A stretch of 64,000 nt of DNA. It comes from Chalara sp. BL73. Lineage: Eukaryota; Ascomycota; Leotiomycetes; Helotiales. The stretch is taken from positions 868,001-932,000 of the forward strand of contig CAKJVC010000061.1 of NCBI GenBank assembly GCA_918026815.1. Reading direction: 5' to 3'. The notes under the pieces were generated by a model. The model searched no databases. It saw only the letters and a program-made list of their open reading frames with translations, and was not told the DNA's origin. Positions 46,958 through 60,856 of this stretch are shown one piece after another. The translations under genes were made by a program, and so were the position numbers. Position 1 is the stretch's first letter. Each line of letters opens with the position of its first letter.

Positions 46958-49900
46958 CTACACCTTTGTGCGCCTCCAGGTATTCAAAACATTCCATGAA
47001 CTGGAACTTCCCGACGGGAGTCGGTCTGCAGTACCCTTCTCATTCAGCACCCGGGTTAGATATACCTCCTGCTTTTCCGTGGCCAGCTTCTTGAGATACG
47101 CGCCAGTCAGAGGTTTGAGACCCGCTTTCTCAGCTTTGGCAACCCACTGAGCCAAGCTGACCTGCTTATACCAAGTTCCCACCCGATCATTGCGCTCCAA
47201 ATGGCTTTTTAAACCATCGACGGGAATATCTTCAGGGCCAGTAACGTGCAAATAGCGAACTCCAGGCTCTCGATCATAAGCGACGTACAGAATTGACGAA
47301 ATGATATCAGTAGTACATCTTTCTATGGGCACTAAGTTAATAAAGCCATCCCATATTCCTTTAGGATCTGGAACGACTTTAAGAACCTGCGAGTACTTGA
47401 TAACATTATGGACGAGGTCCAGCTCTGGTGTTTCGTCCCCCGTAATGTTTGTTGGGCGATATATAGAAACAGACATGCCATAGGCATCTGAAGCTCGCTC
47501 AAGAATTCGCTCGCTGACCCATTTCGATGCAGAATAACCGAAAGATCCATCTACAGGAGGATGGAATCCGCTCGCTGTGATATTCGGGAACTCACGCTCG
47601 CCCGAGAAGCCCAAGACTCCAGCGGTGGAGACAAAGTGAAAGTCATGCCCGCCATCGACATGAGTTAGGCTTAGGTTAACAAGTTCCCGAGTCGATTGAA
47701 CATTGGCTTGGCGCAAAGATACATAAGTCTTCAAAAAGCTGACATCGGCGCCGTTGTGAATTATGATATGAGATTCACTGAAGATATGGTGCGCTTCTTC
47801 CTCAGACAGGCCCAAGCGTGGCGAAGTCAGGTCGCCAGTATAGATATGGACCGTTGGCTCGCCCACAAAATCGGACAACTTCTCGACCTGTCTGACTGCC
47901 AGACAATGCACTTTGGCTACTTCCTTGGTAGCAACGAGAGCACGAAGTAGTGCTTTACCTAAGAAACCAGTCGCTCCAGTCAAAATAACAATGATGCCGC
48001 TACTGTTACTACTAGAAGCTGTCCAATATTTCATGCTCTTGGCGTTACGGAATTGGCCCGCTGAAAGCTCGAGTTGAGTCTCTTTTTCCCAGTCAATTTG
48101 GTTCTCCTCTGATTTGGTGAGTTGTGTTCGCTCTTCCAATAGCACTGTCATTTGTCTTAAAGAACTCAATTCGAATAACGTCGCAATCTCGATGCGGGCA
48201 CCTAGGTCTTTCTGGAATCGTTTCTGAAGTTCCAAGATGGTTAAGGAAGTGCCGCCGATGGCAAAGAAGTCGGTTTCTGGCCCAATTTCATGCAATTCCA
48301 CAGTTTCCTCTGGAAGTATGTCTTTCCATATAGAAAAAACTCGCTGCTGTTCTAAGCTAAGCTTTATGCTCATGGTCTTCTTTGGCCTTTTCATTTGAAA
48401 AACATTAGCACTTGCCAAAGCCCGGCGGTCTCGCTTTCCATGGCCTGTCACTGGAAATTTATCGACAGCGAAGATTACTGAAGGACGCATGAACTGCTGC
48501 AAAGGCAAAGAAGCGGCTAGCCCTGGAAGATCTATTTCAGGCCCACCCTGTCTTAATACGACTTGAGCAACCAGAAAATCTGCTCCATTGGCATCTCGGC
48601 TTGCTGATACATTAGCTCCCAAGATTGAACCGGATGATGCTTTGACAATTGCTTGTTCTACTTCTAGAAGATCCAGACGTTGACCACTAAATAAGTGTTA
48701 GTAAAAAGGCACCCACAAACAACAGAAAGGAATTGGAAAGTCCATACCGCAGTTTCATCTGTGTGTCCCCAGCAATGCGACCACTGATATACAGAAGACC
48801 TTCACTGGAAAGCCAGCCTTCATCACCAGTGAGGTGGAAACGGGATGGTGGAACCCCTATTTCTTCAAGAGCTGGAATGCTCGGCCGGAACTTCTGACCT
48901 GATTCTTCGGGTCTATTAAGATATTGCGTAGAGACGCTCGGGCCACCAATGGCAATCTCTCCCAAGACGCCTGCGGGTAAAGCCTCGCCACTTTTATTCA
49001 ATATCACAATTGTGTAGTTTGCGATCGGTCGCCCGATGGGGATAATAGGGTACTTCTTCGAATAGTCAAGTGGACATGTTGTAGCAATGAAAGTGATCTC
49101 AGTAGGTCCTACTTATAAGTTAGCCAGAAATATTCGAAACGCACCTCCAGGTTTATCGAAAACTTACCGTACAAATGTTCAAGTTTAAGATCAGCCTTCC
49201 CAAGCGCCGACAAATCTTCGAGGAATCCATGTGGCATAGGCTCACCACCACACAAGATTCTTGTCCATGCCGAGTCCCGAAGCTTCGAAGCTCCATACTG
49301 CAACCAACTGCTGTACTCGGACGGAGTACTTGCAGTCATAGTAACATTACTTCTTACTATCAAGTCTACGATGCCAACAGCGTCCCGTCGCAAATGATCC
49401 GGAACAATAACAATCGAGGCAGCATTAGTAAAAGCGATAAGAATTTGCCAAAGCGAAAAGTCAAAACTAAAAGCTGTTTGTTGGAGCATAACATCATTAA
49501 CAGAGACTTTAAGTCGATCCGACATTCCTTCCATATGATTAAAGATGCCTTCGTTAGTCAAAGGAATGCCTTTCGGAGTTCCAGTAGATCCACTTGTGTA
49601 ATAAAAGGCCGCTTGATCACTGGCACGGGTCAGGATAGGCGTTGGTATTTTGGCCGAACCGACAATGTTGGTTAGGTTGATTCTCTGTATTCTCCCATCG
49701 GAAGTCAGATCCTCAGCAGGGGCGAAGGTTTGCCCATCTACGAGAATGGCTGCAGGTTGGCATTCTTTAATGATCGCCGTGAGCCGCGACTTTCCCTGCC
49801 TGATATCAAGGGGGACGTAAATAGAACCATATTTTATAATAGCCAGTATGGAGCAAATCCAGTCTGCAGACGCCTGCATATGCACACCCACTGCCGAACC

Positions 49901-52900
49901 TACAACCACACCAGCGTCGGATAAGGCTTCATAAATACGGTCAACGCGATCGGCCATATCACCAAAAGTTAAAGTATCCTCTATTCGATGTTGAATAGCC
50001 AGCTTCGAGGAATGCTTTCTGCAAAGATCCTCTAAATGATGGATCATAGTTGGACCCCGAGTCAATTTCGTAATAGGACCTTTGTTTTTAAAATTATCAG
50101 CACTATAACATCTAAGAACATGGAAGATGGCACAAAGTCTTACCTCTCCCTATTTCTGCGGCGTCGCGAAGATCTCGGTCACTATGAAGAGGCGCATTGC
50201 CAAGTACCTGCAATGGATTCCTAGCAAATGCATTGACAAGCGACAGATAGCTCCTTGCTAGTGTTTCGACTGCATCCTCTGAATAAAGATACTTTTGTAG
50301 CTTTATCTCGACTCTGGACTGATCACTTTGCCCATCGAACACGTCCAACATGATATCATAAGGTGTTTTCCCCGACTCATATTCTACTCCTGTCAGAGTG
50401 CTACTGCCAAACGACCGAGACTCGTCTGTTCGCGGCCGGTAGTTGATGAAAGTTTGAAAAATCGGACTGAAGACTGGATTGCGCTCGACTTTCAGATGGT
50501 CCAGGAGCACGTCGAAAGGAACCTCAGAATGCAAGCTCGCTTCGCTGCTAATTTGTCTGGCGGTCTCAAGAGCTGATACAAATGTTTTATTTTTATCATA
50601 AGGCAAGCGTAGCCCAACCGGGTTGAGATAATGTCCTACGCTTGTTTGCCGATTGGGATCATGCCTGTTGGCGTATGAAGATCCGATACAGACCTCAGGC
50701 ACTTCAGCCCATCTAGCAAGCAACGCAAAATAGGTCGCCAAATAAAAGTGATATGGTGATACTTTATATGTCCTGCATGCTTTTTGAATAAGCTTTTTAG
50801 TATCACTCTCGATTACGATATTTTTCTTGACGTGGCTATACGTCCTGATGGCTTGCCTTATCCCGGCTTGTCCAAATGGTAAAACAGGGAAAACATCGGG
50901 AGCCTGACCAAGCTTTTCTTTCCAATAGCCAAGAGATTGATCCCATCCTCCATTGGAGAGCTTCTGGTTTTCGTAGGACGCGTAGTCAGCAAATTGAAAT
51001 GTTTTTTTGTCGAGACTACGACCCGAATACAGATCTTCAAGCTCTTTCAAGATAATTTCTAGACTAACACCATCCATGTTGATATGGTGGTATCCGATAA
51101 GGAGGTAATATTCTCGAGTTGACGATCGATAAGGAGAAAGAAGAATTATTCTCATCAGCGCGCCTTGCTCAAAGTCGTAGCTGTGTTCTTTCAGTTCGTC
51201 ATATTTTAGCTGCACGTCGCTTTGCTCAAACCAAGTTTGGGATTCCAGGAAAAGATTTGCCTCTTTCAATACATGCTGCTCCACCGTATCATGTATGTAG
51301 TCACTTATGGATGTCCGTAGAGCTTCGTGACGGCGACCGATCAAGGCCACTGCTTTTTCAAGTTTCGCGACATCAATTGTCCCCTGAAGCTTGAATAAGC
51401 ATGTTATGTTGAACGTCGTTGGGTCTTCAACATATGACTGGAGGAACCAGAATCGGGACTGACCACGGGAGAGATTCTCAGACCGAAGAATCTGCCCCGC
51501 ATCAGGCCTTTCCTTTGAAACGCTCACGTATTCAGAATTTTTCTGTGAACTAGCTGAGCTTGGCGACGAGCGATTTATGATGCTGAAGGATTCGCCTGAT
51601 GTACTGCCAGATGTGGAAGATGAAGCCGGGTGCAGGAGGGCCTCGGCCAACTCAATATTGGCCGCCGGCTTGGATAGCACCGCAGAATCCTGAGGAATTA
51701 GCTGTGGCCCCTCTCGGTGGGTCACGTTTGAAGAGCTTCCAACGTTTGTTGATGTAGATGTTGACTTGGACACGGCAGTTAAAGCTTGAGGCTGCACTGG
51801 AGTCACTTCCAGGTTAGCCTTAGCTGGTGTTGGTGCAGGCGTTTTAGCGGGCTTGGAGTTTGGCTTAAAGCCTGGGGATTTTGCCGGAGCCACCTCGGCT
51901 GGAAGAAGGTCCAGAGCGAAATCCAGAAGGTCTCCCAAAGTAGCACCGCCAAGGATTCGAAGAACTGGCACATCGATTTTGGCTTTTTTCATGAACCATG
52001 CACGGAGGTCGACTGCGTTGAGCGAATCAATGCCCAAAGTCCCGGCAGTGTATTGAAGGAACTGTGCTTTTGACAAAGAGTTATCCATTCGCAGCATCGA
52101 AACGACATGGTCCACGAGCTCGTCTTTTCTCAAAATTAGTATTTCATGTCAAATTGAAGCTATATCGTAAATTAGTACTTGCCTCTGAAAGCCTCGTAAA
52201 TTTCCTGCATAGATGTAGCCTCCAGGAACTTGGTCCGAAGTGGGACCTTCTCGCTCGAAGCGCTGAATGCAGCAACACCGTCTTTACTCTGGAGTATGAA
52301 GTGTGAGAATCTTGGGTTATTCGCCCATGGAGGAATATGATCGGTGTCCAACTGAATCGATTTGATACCAACAATAATCTCGGACTGGTAAGAAGAAAAT
52401 GCAGAACTATCTCGAATTGCTTCGCCAAAAAGAACATGAAAGTCTTTCTCCGACAACCAGTTGTGACCAGACTTCTTGAGATTGTCCTGAAGGCTTTGGC
52501 TGGTTTCACGGGTCACATAACCAACGCCTAATATAACGCCAATTACCATAACAGACGCGGCGAGCCCGTTTTTTCTCCGTTTTGCAGCAAGGCCGTGCAT
52601 AAAAATGTTTGCAGCAGCATAATTGCACTGTCCTACATTACCAGTCATACCAATTGCTGATGACAGAAAGATGAAGAAGTCCAGTTGGGTGTTAAGGAAT
52701 AAATCGTTCAAGTTAATCGAACCGGTGACCTTGGGATGAATGACGGCGTTCATGTCATCAACCGTCATATCATCGAGCATGGTATCACGAAGCACCATTG
52801 CTCCATTGGCAACACCTGCAATTGGTGGCATGGTACTCTGTATAAGTCTGTGCGCAGCAACAACGCTCTGTTTGTCTACAATATTGCTAGTTTGTGTTAG

Positions 52901-55900
52901 CTTTTCGTAGTGCTCTCGATGTTACGGAATGCTCTGGATATTAAAGCAAGGTTTTGATAATCAAGGAAATGTTGATGGGTCATAAACTTACCATGGAATA
53001 ATCTGGACGTTAGCTCCCTTGTTCCTAATGGCCTTGAGTGCTGATTTATCGACAACAGGGGAGCGGCTGGAGATGACTACGTTCTTCGCGCCGTGGTCGA
53101 TCATCCAATTGCACAATGAAAGGCCTAAAGATCTGCTAAGACCGACCAGCCAATATGTACGATCTCCTCTAAGTAAGGCATATTTATCAACAGGCTCGAT
53201 TGTAACGGGTGCCCTGATAGGCCGGAAGTCAACAATGGGAATTGTCAAGCCGTGGGACTTTGTGAGAGAAAACTTAGTAACATCCTGCAGAGTCAAAACT
53301 TCAAAACTGCTCTGCTGAAGCTTCTCAGCGATTAGGATAGATGACTGCAGTAAGTTCCGCAAGCCAATTAATGGAGACTTTGGCGAGCGGTAAGATTGAG
53401 CCACTGGTGCTAAGCTGGCAACTTCTATCTTGCGTGACTGGGCCCAAGTCTTGATTCGGGACTCGGCTTGTTTGGCCCTACCCGTCAGCAACACTCGGCG
53501 AACCCCTTGGGGAATAATAAGGTCTAAGTCCGAAATTCCAATGCTTGAATGGATATAATGGTAATGCGGTTGCGCTTTGTTTACATCAGTAGTAAGGAAT
53601 ATAAGTGAAATTGGTTTGCTCGAGGCGTGAGCTCGAATTGCGAACGCCAGTTCTTCGTCTGGCTCCACCACTACGATATAGTCCGAAGATGTGTGGACAA
53701 CAGCGCCGGCGACGAGGGTAGTCGAAAGAGCACCGAGGAATTGGGGCGAAATATCTTCGCACTCGACCGTCAGCTCTTCAAGCACAGAAACTCGTGTTGC
53801 AATACTCTCAGTAAGGTATGCCACAGGTCTGCTATCGGCTGTTCCCAAGCCGATGTGCAAGCTACTTGTACCATCAAGCTTCACAGCTGTAACCGTTGAG
53901 AAAAGTGTCTCAACTACCTTGCTTTTGCCTTGGTTGGGCTGAGGGCGTTGTGGTACCAAATAATATCCTCCTGTTCCTAGTAAGACTTCCACTGGATTCT
54001 CAGCGTCAACTTGCGTATCTAAGGCAATATCACGCCGTATGCTATTGTAGCGATGGTTCTTTTCTGTATCGTGTATTATGCGATGAATGAGCTGTTTCTC
54101 TGTATCAATACTAATCTCGGGTTCGATGGGCCATAAAATCTGTTCTGATAGGAACGCTTCCGTCGAAGTAAGAGCATCAAACCGAATCAGCATCTCTGCT
54201 ACTGTGAAAGCGATTCCGGCACTGACACCAGTGAGATCTATGTATTGTGTTTGTACATGAGGCAATTCCATCGACATAGAGCGCCCAAAGCCAATACTCA
54301 TCAAATGGAACGGGTTGTTGTCTCTTGCCTCGTTGGTGACCCAGACTATCCTCTGTGCATGGTTGAAAAGAAGTTTGAGGCCTTCGAAGCGCTGTTCGTC
54401 CAGGTTCTCAAAAATATTCTTATCCAAATCTGCCAAGAAGAGAACTGTGGTGCCGGAAGGGTCGAAATCTGTTGCCTTCACCTGCTCAACAGAGTCAACT
54501 TCAAAAGTGCCACGGGCGAAGTATTGGGCGGTGAGACTCTTCATAATCCTTGAGAACTTGGAGGCGTGTTTCGAACGTCCGCCTATGATGAGGAGCATGC
54601 TTGGACTTATTCGGAATGTTTCAAGTTCGCTAGGGGAGCTAAGGGGTTCGCGTAAAAATGAGACTTCGTCATTCACGGCTTGAGAGACTATCACAGACGC
54701 GGGGAATGGTAAAGCATCTTTGTCGGGTGTGACTGTATCGGCACCTGAGAAACCTGATTCTTGAAGCAGCTCTCCCCACCGCTGAGTTGTTACGCAAGGA
54801 TTATAACGACGGTATGGCTCCTCACCAAGCCACCAGCCTGGCAGGGATCCGAAAATGAAGCTGATGCGGGCCAGATTCAAGTTGGTTAATTCTAAAAGAA
54901 GCAAATGACCCCCTGGTTTCAACAGGTGGCGTATTCTTGTCAGCGTATTCTTCAAGTTGTGGGTAGCGTGGACCACAAGAGAAGCTACGACTACATCATA
55001 AGAATGAGGTTTGTAGCCTTGCTCCTCGAGATCTTTTTCGATATCCAGCGTGCCGAAACGCATGGTAGACAAATGATCGCTGAAGGTGGTTTGCGCAGAT
55101 TCGAAAAATGCACTAGAAATATCCGTGAATGTGTATGTTTTGTATGAATTACCAATTTCTCTGAGAATGCTTTTGGTAGCAGCACCAGTTCCCGCCCCTA
55201 TATGAATTCATCATCAGCAAGAAATGCGACCGAGAACAGCTGAGCTACTTACCAATTTCGAGGAAATTCAAATTCGGCTTCTTGAATGACAGCTGCTGGG
55301 CAAGTCGAGCCATATACTCAGTATAGTGAATTCCCATTGCGTTTGCATAATAGTCATCCAAGGTATCACCAACTCGCAGGTGTTCCAGCATAGTACTCTC
55401 GCCTCTTACAACACTTACGATATTCTTTCCAATGATACGCGCGATCTTGAGATCGATGCTTTCCGGAAACCTGCACATGGCGATCAGTTAACTTAATCAA
55501 GGAATAAGTCAAGGATATTCAACGAACTTTTGAATTTCTGCCTCGATTATTTTCTCGTCATCGTCGACCCAGTCAGCGCGCGCGCATACGTGTGTTCCTT
55601 GCTGAACAGACTCGACTATTTGGTGGGCAAAGCCCAACATGCCAACCCATGGCCCATCGGACCGGATTGGATCTGTGGCAGGAAAAGCGTCGTCTAGTCT
55701 ACGTAAGTAGAAATGAGAAACGCGCTCTAGGAGCTCGGCTAGTCTGTAATCATCTGGCGTAGCTCTCTCACCACGGACAGCTTTGACAACATCTGGTGTG
55801 GCAACATCCCATACGACCTTACTGAACAGTTTTCGGTCGTTTTCTGGTTGGGCCCGTTCTAACGGGATAGCTTGCATGCCTTCCATCCGCAGCAGCATCT

Positions 55901-58900
55901 GGCCTCCTGTAGTATAAACAGAGATATTTCCCGTGACGCCGAGGCCTTCGGTATCTACCAACGTCGTATCAAACTTGTAGTGTCGTACCGGAATAGCTTG
56001 ACTTGCGGCTGACAGCCGGGGATTTACAAGCACATTTTGGATGCGGGTAGGAATATGGAGAGACCACAAACGCCCATCACCAGGGTAGCTGTATGCCAAC
56101 AATACACTTTGAATAGTACAGTCTAGCATGGCTGGATGCACTATCAAGGTTTGCTCTTCGTCGGCCGGCTGGGACACAATGCCGTTCACAGCACCCAACT
56201 TCCGCTTCAGAGATGATAATGCACGGAAGGGCCCCGTATATCCATAACCGAGTGGTGCCATAGACTCGTAGAAGCGGTGATGGTCCACATCGGTGAAACC
56301 GGGTTCGACTTCTGCACTTTGGGGTAGAGTATCTTTGGAGCCAGAGCCATAGTGGATAATCAATCGACCCTCAGCATTCAATACCATGGGGCCGGCATCG
56401 TTGCTGGAAGCAGAGAAGTAGTGAAACTTGGATATAAGAATGCTCGTATCCTGCTGGTGTACATGCTCAATACCCGTTACTGTGAATAGGACCATAACTC
56501 TTGAGTCATCATCATCAAAGTTCAGAGCTGCGCCGAGGACGATATCTTGTAACTCAATCAACAGCATCTCGTTATCTTGACTAATGGCAGCCGCGGCCTC
56601 AAGGGCAGCGGCAATATATCCGGCAGCCGGGAAACATCTCTGGCCTTGAATCCGATGATCTGATAACCATGGGATCTCGCGTGGCGTGAGGATGTTACGC
56701 CACCTAAACTGTTGTCCAGGATCCTCGGTGCTCCTATGCCCCAATAGCAAATTTGGTCGCTTATTGCGTGCACGTCGTATTTTCGATTCCCGCGCTTCAT
56801 GCCAGTAAAGGCGCTCATGCGCCCAAGGGTACGTCGGGAGGTTTTTGAGAATCTCTGGTTGCTTAGATTGGGTCAAAAATTGCTCCAAGTTCTTCAAATT
56901 TATCTTCGACGCCGGTCCAAGCACTGTCCAGATTCTGGCTATTCCGTCTCCAAAAGCTTTGGCGGAATCTTGGCCCCGGCGCAACACACCGATGTATGGC
57001 ACGACATCTTCACCTTCAATATTTTCCTGAAGATTTTGAGATGCTGGAGCCTGAAGGGCAGGATGAGGACCTATCTCGATGGCCACGTGGACCATCCCAA
57101 GGTCAAGAACAGCTTTTGTAATAGCTTGATAGAAAAGCACAGGTTTTATTAAGTTGCGTACCCAGTATCCAGAGGACAAATCTGGAGGAGCTTGTCGAAA
57201 GCTATCCACATCCACGCTAGATACCCAAAGAGGTGAACCCGGCGGTGGTTTCTGAATAGTTATATCTTGTTGAAGGAGGTAGTCTGAATAAGCTTGTGAA
57301 AATTCCAACATATGGTGCGAATGGTAGGCAGTGTCGACTTTCAAGAGTCTCGCGAATTTCTCTTCATCTTCCAAAATGTCTTTGACACCTTCGACAGCAT
57401 CTAAATCGCCAGAGAGCGTTAGACTGGACGACGAGTTAACAGCGGCAATGCAGAGCCGTCCTTCGAAGTTGGGGAGGTTGCATAGCTCAGTCGCGTCCTC
57501 ATAAGATGTACTGACTGCAAGCATGCGCCCAACCTGGCTAGTTTTCGCTGAAGTCACTAGACCACGTAGGTAGGCAATACGAACGGCGTCTGCTGCTAAT
57601 AGGAATCCGGCAGTGTAACTGGCAACGATCTCACCCGAGGAATGGCCAACCACAGCGGAGAACCGAATTCCTGCTGCACGAAGCAGGTTGACCAAGATAA
57701 TTTGCACAACTGTGGATAACGGTTGTGATATGGCGGCCTCGCCCACGCGAGAATCTTTCCCCGTTTTGAGGAGTTCCTCCGCTAATGACCAAGTGGGCCG
57801 CAGCGATTCTGGCAATCGAGCAAGTGTTTCTTCAAACTCTTCAACAGTTTGACGAATCTTAGGAGATTTCAAATATAGCTCACGTATCATACCGCCATAC
57901 TGTGCGCCTTGGCCAGTGAAGATGCCCAAAATGCGGGTAGAGTCAGGCTTGACCGTTTGGCTGCTAATTTGAGTCTCCTTGCTTTGCAGTGACTTAATAT
58001 GAGATTCAAGGTTTTCGAGAAGTGTCTGTTTTGGATCTATGCCGAAAGCATACCTATATTCAAATTGCGAGCGGTTGTTGTTGAGGGTTTGTGCAAATCT
58101 GTGTACATCCAGGGCAAAGCCATCTTTAATATGTTGCACGTAACGGGAGAGCGTTTCTAACAGGGCTCTCTCCGAATGAGCTGAAAATGTCAAGGGGGAG
58201 AATGGGAGGTCATGTTGTTTCGTTATATTTGAGTGGTCAGAATCTGTTCGAGGTAATCCCTCAAGGATTGCGTGAGCATTTGTTCCACCGAATCCGAAAC
58301 TGTTGACGGATGCTCTACGGACCGCCGAGGCATCACCAGGCCAGTTTATGGGCTCCGTTGGCACATGTAATTGAGTATAGAATGGCTCAATTGCTGGATT
58401 TAAACGATGGAACCAAAGATTAGGGGGAATAACTTTGTTCTGAATTGCCAGGCTGGCTTTGATGACACCGGCGAGACCCGCAGTCCCTTCGGTATGGCCA
58501 ATTATGGACTTGATAGAGCCAACATAAAGTTTTGAGTGGTTTTTGGCGCTTTCGCCATCACCAAAAAAGGCCTCGTGGATTGCTTCAGCTTCAATTGGAT
58601 CGCCAGCAGGTGTGCCTTTGGCAAATCAGTTTCAGCTTTTCATATCGAGATTGAATGGTCTCACCAGTTCCATGGGCTTCAAAGTATTGTGGACGATCGG
58701 CGGGATTAGCAAGGTCTAGTCCTGCCCGAGAGTATGTTTTACGTATCAGGTCCGTTTGGGCTTGGCTGCTAGGCATCGTAATACCCCTGGTGCGACCGTC
58801 CTGATTGACAGCAGTCTCACGAATTATGCACTCGATATCGTCTCCATCCGCGATAGCATCTTTCAGCAGTTTCAGGACAACGGCAGCTACGCCATCACCT

Positions 58901-59689
58901 CGAGCGTATCCATCGGCATCTGCATCCCACACTAAATTTTGGGTCAATATTTGTATAAAGGGATGAATAACATCTACACTACTTACTTCGACTTCTCCCG
59001 TTAGGCGAAAGCATCTGAAGCTTGCTTTCTGCAATATAAGACTCCGGTCCAAGACACAAGTTAGAACCGGCTGCAACAGCAATCGGACATTCTCCTAATC
59101 GAAGAGACTGGACAGCATGATGAAGTGCAACCAAACTGGATGAGCAGGCCGTATCAATTGTCATAGATGGCCCATGCCAATCGAAGAAGTACGAGACACG
59201 ATTTGCCATAATACTGCGAGCAGTGCCCGTTGCCATGTAGGTTGGCAATTCGTCTGGTTGTTGTGCGAGCATTTCTCCATATTCTCCATACATAAGTCCA
59301 ACATAAACTGCAGTCGACGAGCCTCTGAGATTCTCTATTTTCTGTCCAGCAGCTTCTAAGCCTTCATAGATAACTTCGAGCAAGTGACGCTGCTGGGGAT
59401 CCATAGAGCTAGCTTCGGCATGCTTGATACCAAAAAATTGGGCATCGAAGTGGCGATGATCCTCGTCTAGAATGTATGAGTGCTTCACATTGCTGGTGCC
59501 ATGGTGTTTGTTGTCAGGGTGGTACACGCCCTCCGGGTTGAATCGACTATCTGGCAACTTCCGGCGCAAATCGTATGGTTCCTTAAGCAGTTTCCATAGT
59601 CTCGAGGGGGACGATGCAGAACCAGGAAACCTACAGCCAGTACCTATGATGGCTATGGGCTCTTTAGCAGCAAGAGGTGTTGTCGGCAT
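46958..59689 (-). CDS. Hybrid polyketide synthase-nonribosomal peptide synthetase
   Basis: Ten exons (59689-58987, 58931-58665, 58615-55528, 55470-55253, 55197-52992, 52886-52179, 52128-50144, 50079-49168, 49108-48748, 48686-46958) join in frame to 4058 residues. Domains: KS (DTACSSS Cys about 182, HGTGT, GHTEG); AT (GHSSGE Ser about 649); DH (His about 977, Asp about 1155); C-methyltransferase (LEIGAGTG about 1424); inactive ER-like linker; KR (GLSRSLG about 2113, Tyr about 2250); ACP (GIDSL Ser about 2432); C (HHINMDG about 2744); A ([10 protein letters not shown] about 3220); T (GGTSL Ser about 3630); terminal R (TGATGFLG about 3719, Ser 3837, Tyr 3868, Lys 3872). It builds a reduced, methylated polyketide and amidates it to one amino acid. 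The R domain keeps Ser-Tyr-Lys, so reductive release and Dieckmann cyclisation are both open. The KR-ACP intron boundary (about 52129-52178) is uncertain. Confidence 0.95.
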
Positions 59690-60856
59690 TTTTGTTCAGT
59701 TGATGAACGAAGGACTAAATCGAAACTTTTTTGAAAAAAGCTGCCGAAACCCTAAGTCTCAAATCAAAGGTACAATAGCTACAAAGGATTGGTGTATAGC
59801 TAGGTATTTTCTATCATTTCGTAAGTTATAATCTAACTACCCTATATCCAATAACTCGATGCTGCTATACAAGATCCTCAACCCTTCATGATAGGCGTAT
59901 ATCTGTGGAACTCCGCAAAGTGACGGAGCAGAAAACGTGTCCTGCCGATTCCAGCAGATGGCCAAAATAGCGCCAAATGAGACGGGCAACGACTCCAAGA
60001 ATCCAGGTGCTGCTCAATACAACATGCCGATATTGATATATCTGACACGGACCCCGAATGGTCGGACGCCCCTTCAGACTTCTCAGCAGGAGTCCCACTT
60101 AAAACTCCACTCTCCCGTCCAAAGTGGGGCTCCATAGTGAATCGGAGATCCCTAACGTACTCGCCGTGCTCACTAAGGTATTTGTGTTAATCCGTAGGAT
60201 TAATATAGTACGCGACCATAGGTTACACGGGAGCTTGCTTCGTAACGTATATTCTAGTACTAAATATTGAATCGGTCTATCGCGAAGTGGTTGTAAGTTT
60301 GTCAGGAATTGGCTTATGTAGTAGGCGAAGGAGCTAGATATACAACATATAACGCACAATCATACAGTCATACAGTCATACAATACAAGTACCTACAACC
60401 CGTATTCTATCGACGTGATACCCTCTATCAAAATCATATTCTTGACAAAGCCCTTAGGACCCATAAGTCACGTGTCACTGTGGTTCACGTGCCCTATTTA
60501 CATGCGTACCAACATTCAGTGTTGATAGTACTTTCTTCGAGTCGCTTAATATTTCTTGTTGAGCAGTAAATGCTCTATATGAAAGATGTCACTTTATGCT
60601 AAGTTTACCCACATTATTTGGCAGGAGTGATAGGAGAGCAATATTCCCGGCATTGCTGATGATATCAATTTTTCATGAATCGGTACGGGTCAAATCCTGC
60701 ATCTATTATAATTCCATCCACGTATTTGAAAGCTTAATCGCTTGATGAATAGATGATGTTGAGCAATCTTCATTTGCCTTTTTTTTTTTTTTTTTTTTTT
60801 GATATTATAATAATCGATAACTAGAGAATACAGGAGAGACCTCGAAACCTGCATTT
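59690..60856. promoter_or_regulatory. PKS-NRPS upstream region
   Basis: No gene is supported. It holds GTCGGA at 60061-60066, an LTR-like repeat at 60300-60447, CACGTG boxes near 60472 and 60488, and a run of 22 T at 60779-60800. The last lies just downstream of the methyltransferase stop and may serve its 3' end. Confidence 0.45.
60300..60447 (+). repeat. LTR-like repeat, left copy
   Basis: 148 bp from TGTCAGGAATTGGCTTA to CATATTCTTGACA, with TGTCA/TGACA inverted ends. It is homologous in direct orientation to 63808-63965: GTCAGGAATTGGCTTA, CATAACGCACAAT, CCTACAACCC and TATTCTATCGACGTGATACC are shared. Flanks are AAGTT and AAGCC, a possible decayed 5-bp duplication. A short CATACAGT tandem repeat is inside. 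Confidence 0.7.
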
